This document shows positions 9,301 to 12,465 of a DNA stretch of 12,465 bases, piece by piece. The DNA is from Candidatus Krumholzibacteriia bacterium (GTDB lineage Bacteria > Krumholzibacteriota > Krumholzibacteriia > LZORAL124-64-63). The stretch's first letter is position 1, and every line of letters starts with the position of its first letter. The position numbers and the translations under genes were made by a program. Where the stretch lies: assembly GCA_029935695.1 (NCBI GenBank), contig JAOZJV010000040.1:1-12465 (forward strand), in the 5' to 3' direction. Under the pieces are notes generated by a model. The model did no database searches and had not been told where the DNA came from. It was given only the letters and a program-made list of their open reading frames with translations.

Positions 9301-9633
9301 GGCCAGCCGTTCAAGGACAAGCCGAAATTTCACCTCACTGAAGAGAGCTTCAACAACGCCGAATTTGGTTTCTACTTCTGTGATTCTTCAAGCATGAAAA
9401 TTAAAACTGATTCAGGAATTGCCATGTTGAAAACCGATGGTGGCAAATTCCACTACGAAGATGAAGACATAACAGCCGTTCTGGATTCCGGCAGCCTTCA
9501 TGCTGAACAAGTGGCGTTCAAGCATGAGGGGTGTGATACCAGGGTTCTTCATTCCATCGCTCAGTTCGTTGTGCTGTACAAGAATGTTCGCCCAACAACT
9601 CCTTTCGCCAAACTTGAAATGGAAATGCACTGA
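6331..9633 (+). CDS. ygfK: YgfK, multi-domain Fe-S flavoprotein (annotated as putative selenate reductase subunit)
   Basis: A 1100-residue reductase, slightly longer than E. coli YgfK (about 1030). Residues 1-430 resemble an FMN-binding dihydroorotate/dihydropyrimidine dehydrogenase barrel: PLGLAAGPHTQ (57-67), KLNPTLLG (238-245), SFSGGAD (348-354). Residues 455-890 are glutamate-synthase-small-subunit-like: Fe-S cysteines C458, C463, C467 and C506, C510, C514; FAD loop GGGPSG (555-560); NAD(P)H loop GAGNSAMD (684-691); and AGGD with GASSLINAIGDGQ (from 820). Two ferredoxin-like Cys sets follow: C913-C927 and C977, C980, C983, C987. This is the domain set of dihydropyrimidine dehydrogenase with the FMN barrel moved to the front. 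The selenate reductase label is historical; reduction of a purine-derived ring fits the neighbours better (inference). GGAGG at 6323-6327 serves either ATG 6331 or ATG 6334, and the latter has better spacing. It follows ssnA by 41 bp. Confidence 0.93.
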   Translation: MMSSDLFTCTSLESLFKWIFEYDRNGQILGISKDLFYLPGSADPFTMKRYGQTLETPLGLAAGPHTQLSQNIISAWLTGGRYMELKTVQVLDELDVTKPCIDMGDEGYNCEWSQELKLHESFDEYLNAWIMLHVLRDKFNLDAGESGFIFNMSVGYNLEGIMSPTVQSFLNNMADCTELRDQKVEEIAKFYPRIKELDIPAEITRNITISTMHGCPPAETEKIGRYFIEDRKLDTTIKLNPTLLGAEKLREILNVNLGFDTVVPDLAFEHDLEYEAGVALIKSLLESAKKAGVTFNLKLTNTLETTNVRQNLPKHEEMVYMSGRALHPISINLAARLQKEFGGKLDISFSGGADCFNISDVLKCGLMPVTICSDVLKPGGYGRISQYLENIEADFAKVGAANITEYMLKTSGKDTIEEAIVANLTSYAEEVTGKAYYNKTEYPYESVKTARTLEFFDCAAAPCMSECPAGQEIPRYLNYVATGDLDKAFQTVLATNPFPNVQGVVCDHMCQSKCTRINYEKPLLIREVKRYIADKFERDLPKPDAANGVKVAIIGGGPSGLSCAHFLALSGYDIDLYEAKGFLGGMAADGIPVFRLDDDRLKKDIDGIIALGVKTHLNTRITRDKFEEIRSGSDYVYIAVGAQESTPLNITNIDSDGVFDQLGFLSKVRKNEAIPAAEKIIVIGAGNSAMDAARTAQRLVGSDGEVTIVYRRTRREMPCDPEEVRGALEEGIQLIELAAPESIVAENGKVKGLMVSRMKLGQPDESGRARPIKIEDSEYVIDADIVIPAIGQKVVLDFLPQESMTVNDKTHETELENVFAGGDAFRGASSLINAIGDGQKVAVEIVRRAGREHLQFNSPEDVRNVNLDQLQVLQARRNFGSGLSEVAPDERINFDLFMSTLSDDEATREAARCLQCDLVCNVCTTVCPNRSNMYYQMDPVVMPVERATLVGGSVEIIQEQTVEINQPYQIINIGDYCNECGNCTTFCPSAGQPFKDKPKFHLTEESFNNAEFGFYFCDSSSMKIKTDSGIAMLKTDGGKFHYEDEDITAVLDSGSLHAEQVAFKHEGCDTRVLHSIAQFVVLYKNVRPTTPFAKLEMEMH

Positions 9634-9756
9634 GCCGAGCCAACCAAATCCATGGGATCTGATGATGCCAATGAAGAAAGGAGTCCGCCGAGCAAAAAAC
9701 AAAACAGCAAAGTTCTTAAATGCATGTGTTATGCGTTACTAAAATGTAACCACTTC

Positions 9757-9762
9757 AGGAGG
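9757..9762 (+). promoter_or_regulatory. Ribosome binding site AGGAGG fixing the permease start
   Basis: A perfect AGGAGG lies 6 bases before ATG 9769. It shows that the permease starts there and not at the in-frame ATG 9652. The extra 39 codons from 9652 would encode a polar, Cys- and Lys-containing stretch unlike the family N-terminus. Confidence 0.85.
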
Positions 9763-9768
9763 CAGTTC

Positions 9769-11184
9769 ATGGCTAACGAACAATCAGTTAACCAGCAAAA
9801 TTCAGAAATCGTCTATGGTTTGTATGATAAACCACCTTTTGGCGAATCATTGTTTGCAGCAGTGCAGCATTTTCTTGCCATCATTGTGGGTATCATGACG
9901 CCTCCTTTGATTATTGGTAATGCGCTGGGCTTTTCTGGAGAAACAACAGCTTATCTCATCAGTATGTCCCTCTTTGTGTCCGGTGTTGCCACCTTTATCC
10001 AGTGCAAAAGATTCGGCCCCGTGGGATCCGGTCTTCTGAGTATTCAGGGCACCAGCTTTGCATTCCTGGGCACGATCATTGCCATTGGATTTGATTTGAA
10101 AGGCAAGGGCCTGGATGACAATGCCGTTCTGGCCACTATCTTTGGTGTCACTTTTGCGGCCTCTTTTGTTGAAATGGCCCTCAGCCGTTTCTTGCCCTAC
10201 TTGCGAAAGGTCATCACGCCTCTGGTCAGTGGTATTGTTGTGACCCTGATCGGGCTTTCGCTGATCAAGGTTGGGATTTCCGATTTGGGTGGTGGCGTTT
10301 GGCTGCTGAATAACAAGCCGGAATTTTTTGCGAGCCCCACCAATCTCGGCCTTGGATTCACCGTGTTGGGAATCATCGTATTTCTCAATCGGTCTAAAAA
10401 CAGGCATTTGCGTATGGGGGCCATTGTCGTTGGTCTTGTGGTGGGTTATGCCATTGCAGCTTCCATGGGCCTGGTCAAATTTGAAAAGTTGGATTCTGCG
10501 CCTTTATTCGCTGCACCTATCCCGTTCAAGTTCGGGATGTGGGGTTTTGACATCGGTGCCTTTATTCCGTTGGCATTTCTTTTCCTGATCACTGCGGTGG
10601 AGACGATTGGTGACCTGACAGCCACCTCCATGATCTCCAAGCAGCCCATTGAAGGCGAAAAGTACTTGAAAACCATGCAGCGCGGGGTGCTGGGTGATGG
10701 TATCAACTCTGCCCTTGCCTCCTTATTCAACAGCTTTCCCAATACGACTTTCAGTCAGAATAACGGTGTTATTCAGATGACTGGTGTGGCCAGCCGCTAT
10801 GTTGGTTTCTTTATTGCCGCTTTGTTGGTGATATGCGGCCTCGTTCCCTGGTTTGCAACTTTGTTCAGCATCATCCCCAACTCCGTATTGGGTGGGGCGA
10901 CCATCCTGATGTTCGGTACCGTTGCTGCCGCTGGTATCAAAATTATCGCCAGCAGCACCATCAATCGCCGGGGCATGATGATTATTGCCATTTCCATGGG
11001 ACTTGGACTGGGTGTGGCCTTTGTGCCTGAAATCCTTTCCCCTTTCCCAAAAATCATCAAGAGTGTTTTCAGCTCTTCCATCACCACTGGTGGTTTGACT
11101 GCGATCATTTGCAACGCTATTCTTCCCCGGACGGAAGCGACGCTTGCACCTGTTGGCGACAAGCCCGATGTGATCGATGCCTAG
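9769..11184 (+). CDS. NCS2 family purine (xanthine/urate) permease, XanQ/UacT-like
   Basis: A 471-residue inner-membrane nucleobase:cation symporter-2 with about 12-14 hydrophobic segments. Family motifs are QHFLAI (from Q33), LLSIQGTSFAF (TM3), TAVETIGDLTATS (from T275) and PNTTFSQNNGVIQMTGVASR (from P324). Residues E278, D310, Q330 and N331 sit at a constant offset of +6 from XanQ E272, D304, Q324 and N325, which are known as essential or substrate-affinity residues in E. coli xanthine permease, so xanthine-type transport is well supported. The position matching XanQ Asn93, a residue affecting xanthine versus urate choice, is Ser96, so urate may also be carried. A 135-bp gap separates it from ygfK with no hairpin terminator seen, so read-through from the upstream operon is plausible. 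A strong hairpin follows 20 bp after its stop. It would supply the substrate to the pathway encoded upstream. Confidence 0.92.
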   Translation: MANEQSVNQQNSEIVYGLYDKPPFGESLFAAVQHFLAIIVGIMTPPLIIGNALGFSGETTAYLISMSLFVSGVATFIQCKRFGPVGSGLLSIQGTSFAFLGTIIAIGFDLKGKGLDDNAVLATIFGVTFAASFVEMALSRFLPYLRKVITPLVSGIVVTLIGLSLIKVGISDLGGGVWLLNNKPEFFASPTNLGLGFTVLGIIVFLNRSKNRHLRMGAIVVGLVVGYAIAASMGLVKFEKLDSAPLFAAPIPFKFGMWGFDIGAFIPLAFLFLITAVETIGDLTATSMISKQPIEGEKYLKTMQRGVLGDGINSALASLFNSFPNTTFSQNNGVIQMTGVASRYVGFFIAALLVICGLVPWFATLFSIIPNSVLGGATILMFGTVAAAGIKIIASSTINRRGMMIIAISMGLGLGVAFVPEILSPFPKIIKSVFSSSITTGGLTAIICNAILPRTEATLAPVGDKPDVIDA

Positions 11185-11204
11185 TGTGAATGTATAAATC
11201 ATAG

Positions 11205-11226
11205 GGCTCCCGTTTCGGCGGGAGCC
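11205..11226 (+). terminator. Hairpin after the permease gene, probable leaky terminator
   Basis: GGCTCCCG (11205-11212), a 6-base TTTCGG loop and CGGGAGCC (11219-11226) form a perfect 8-bp GC-rich stem. The bases after it are TTGT, not a run of T, so termination may be partial. The hairpin lies between the permease stop (11184) and the regulator ribosome site (11237-11241). Partial read-through would give lower expression of the regulator and the PLP-enzyme gene than of the catabolic genes. A purely structural mRNA-stabilising role for the permease transcript is the alternative. Confidence 0.65.
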
Positions 11227-11236
11227 TTGTGCCATC

Positions 11237-11241
11237 GGAGG
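11237..11241 (+). promoter_or_regulatory. Ribosome binding site GGAGG of the regulator gene
   Basis: GGAGG sits 5 bases before ATG 11247, 2 bases before ATG 11244, and downstream of an in-frame GTG at 11229. The spacing makes ATG 11247 the likely start and excludes the GTG. Confidence 0.7.
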
Positions 11242-11246
11242 GTATG

Positions 11247-11984
11247 ATGGTAGACCAGTCTGAGTTCGACAAATTGCGAGTTAATCTGACTGAAACAGAA
11301 CAAAGTATTATTGAATCCTACAAGAGTATTGTTGATGGTATTGCCTTGTTCATGGGGCATCATTGTGAAGTGGCTTTGCACAGTCTGGAAAATCCTGAAC
11401 AGGCTATCGTGAAAATAACAAACCGTCACCACACCAACAGGGATGTGGGGGGGGCTTTGACCGAACATGGTGTTCAGTTGCTTTTGGAATATAAGGAAAA
11501 AAAGGAACCCCAGACCTCCTGTTACACCACCATGAGTTCCAAAGGTGAACCCATGCGCTCAGTTTTCACTGTCATCACCAACGATGATGAACCTATTGGT
11601 TTGCTGGGCATCAATTTCAACATGAAGGTGCCTCTTTCCGAATTTATTTCCACCTTCAGTTTGTTCAATAATTGCGCTCAACAGGAGAGTCCGGTTTCTG
11701 CCCCGCCATTAAGCAACAGCATTGAAGATCTTGTCCACAATGCCGTCAACAAGGTTGTTAATAGAATCAGCACGGAACCCAATATTCCCAATCATGAGAA
11801 GAACAAATACATTGTTTTTGGTCTGCATGAAAACGGCATCTTTGATATCAAAGGTTCTGTTATGCTGGTGGCCGAAGAGCTCCACTTGTCGAAGTTCACG
11901 ATTTACAGTTACATCCGAGAACTAAAAGAAAAAAATAACGGAGGGGGAGAGTCCACTTCAACCCGCAAAGGCAAATCGAGGTAA
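11247..11984 (+). CDS. YheO-like PAS/helix-turn-helix transcriptional regulator
   Basis: A 245-residue cytoplasmic regulator. Residues about 15-130 match the YheO-like PAS domain: TETEQSIIESYKSIVDGIA, then VALHSLENPEQAIVKITNRHHTNRDVG, then SVFTVITNDDEPIGLLGINFN. After a Ser/Pro-rich linker (about 140-155), residues about 185-230 form the paired C-terminal HTH (HEKNKYIVFGLHENGIFDIKG, then VAEELHLSKFTIYSYIREL). This is the DauR/YheO architecture (PAS_6 plus HTH_22). Family members sense small molecules and control nearby catabolic genes, so local control of this purine cluster is likely but inferred. The last 15 residues are polar and rich in Gly, Ser, Lys and Arg and may be disordered. The gene comes after the hairpin at 11205-11226 and only 3 bp before the next ATG, so the two are translationally coupled. 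The ligand cannot be deduced. Confidence 0.87.
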   Translation: MVDQSEFDKLRVNLTETEQSIIESYKSIVDGIALFMGHHCEVALHSLENPEQAIVKITNRHHTNRDVGGALTEHGVQLLLEYKEKKEPQTSCYTTMSSKGEPMRSVFTVITNDDEPIGLLGINFNMKVPLSEFISTFSLFNNCAQQESPVSAPPLSNSIEDLVHNAVNKVVNRISTEPNIPNHEKNKYIVFGLHENGIFDIKGSVMLVAEELHLSKFTIYSYIRELKEKNNGGGESTSTRKGKSR

Positions 11985-11987
11985 GTC

Positions 11988-12465
11988 ATGGATTTCAAAT
12001 ATGAATGTTCCCAGTGTGGTGCCGAGTATGAAATTGTTCCCGAGCTCATGGTGTGTCCCAGTTGCTCAGCAAAACAGCTTGAAGACGAACCTGTAAGGGG
12101 CATTCTGGAAGTGAAACTCACCGGCAGCGCGAAAGCGGATTTTTCCACCTTCGATCTGCTGCCGGTCGAAGAAGAATATTTCCCTCCCATCCCTGTTGGA
12201 AATACTCCGTTGTGGCAACCCGAAAATATCCGGCTGAAAACGGGTTTCCCCCATTTGTATATTAAAGATGATGGCGTGAATCCCACTTTTTCCTTTAAGG
12301 ACCGGGCTTCTTATCTGGTTTCCGCTTTCGCCAAAAAATTTGGTATTAATGAGATTGTTTTGGCATCGACAGGGAACGCTGGTTCTTCCATGGCAGGAGT
12401 CGGCGCAGCTGCGGGGCAGGATATCACTATTTTCCTACCCGAAAATGCACCGGAAGCCAAGATTT
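11988..12465 (+). CDS. thrC: Threonine synthase-type PLP enzyme, 5' part (runs off the window)
   Basis: The first 159 codons of a fold-type II pyridoxal-phosphate enzyme, cut by the window end. An N-terminal zinc ribbon (C7, C10, C23, C26) is followed by PVGNTPLW (69-76), the Schiff-base lysine K104 in NPTFSFKDR, and the phosphate-binding loop STGNAGSS (127-134). The zinc ribbon plus NPTFSFKDR is characteristic of bacterial and archaeal threonine synthases, which make threonine from O-phosphohomoserine. GAGGT at 11978-11982, inside the end of the regulator gene, lies 5 bases before ATG 11988. Its coupling to a purine-cluster regulator is unexpected for a biosynthetic gene. Purine clusters of this type usually contain YgeX, also a fold-type II PLP enzyme (diaminopropionate ammonia-lyase). 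A catabolic role for this gene is therefore possible, but the sequence visible favours true threonine synthase. The C-terminal substrate residues are missing. Confidence 0.82.
   Translation, partial: MDFKYECSQCGAEYEIVPELMVCPSCSAKQLEDEPVRGILEVKLTGSAKADFSTFDLLPVEEEYFPPIPVGNTPLWQPENIRLKTGFPHLYIKDDGVNPTFSFKDRASYLVSAFAKKFGINEIVLASTGNAGSSMAGVGAAAGQDITIFLPENAPEAKI

Noticed and set aside
9652..9768. N-terminal extension of the permease from ATG 9652
   Set aside because: There is no ribosome site before 9652, the added 39 residues do not resemble NCS2 N-termini, and a perfect AGGAGG is placed for ATG 9769.
203..11984. Possible selenocysteine (in-frame TGA) sites, given the selenium association of the cluster
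   Set aside because: All complete genes run to full family length with no internal TGA, and conserved Cys and His motifs are intact, so no selenoprotein is encoded by them.
1..12465. Mobile elements, CRISPR arrays, tRNA/rRNA genes or long direct repeats
   Set aside because: None was seen. Genes are tightly packed, the only sizeable gap is 135 bp, and no transposase-like or repeat-spacer pattern appears by eye.

Overview
The window holds one head-to-tail gene set, all on the + strand. It belongs to the anaerobic purine/urate catabolism group historically labelled selenium-dependent molybdenum hydroxylase genes (the E. coli yge/ygf/ssnA/xdh region). Base composition is close to balanced by eye. 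The sense frames largely avoid TTA, CTA and TCA codons. Gene content (a molybdenum hydroxylase, an Fe-S/flavin reductase, carbamoyl-phosphate-yielding enzymes) points to an anaerobic or facultative bacterium living on purines. Nothing here fixes the phylum. The order differs from E. coli, and genes split apart there (ygeW and yqeA) are adjacent here.

Layout. Positions 1-194: 3' end of ygeY (M20 peptidase-like hydrolase). 203-1150: carbamate kinase (yqeA). 1167-2363: knotted carbamoyltransferase (ygeW). 2436-4988: fused [2Fe-2S]/molybdopterin hydroxylase of the Se-dependent xanthine dehydrogenase family. 5018-6289: aminohydrolase ssnA. 6331-9633: ygfK, a large multi-domain iron-sulfur flavoprotein. 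A 135-bp gap follows. 9769-11184: NCS2 purine permease. 11205-11226: strong hairpin with only a weak T tract. 11247-11984: YheO-like PAS/HTH regulator. 11988 to the end: start of a threonine-synthase-type PLP enzyme, cut by the window edge.

How the genes may work together (inference from families). The permease imports xanthine or urate. The molybdenum hydroxylase and YgfK carry out redox steps on the purine ring. SsnA and YgeY hydrolyse C-N bonds of the ring or of opened intermediates. YgeW would pass a carbamoyl (ureido) group to phosphate, and YqeA would use that carbamoyl phosphate to make ATP. The PLP enzyme at the end may handle the remaining amino-acid fragment, in place of the usual YgeX diaminopropionate ammonia-lyase, or it may simply be a threonine synthase. 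ygeX, hyuA, the ygfM FAD subunit and the selenium-insertion genes (selD, yqeB, yqeC) are not visible and may lie outside. No complete gene is interrupted by an in-frame TGA, so any selenium here would be a labile cofactor, not selenocysteine.

The most interesting points are the domain order of YgfK (a permuted dihydropyrimidine dehydrogenase), the FAD-less fused hydroxylase, the adjacent carbamoyltransferase/carbamate kinase pair, and the regulator-PLP enzyme pair closing the cluster.
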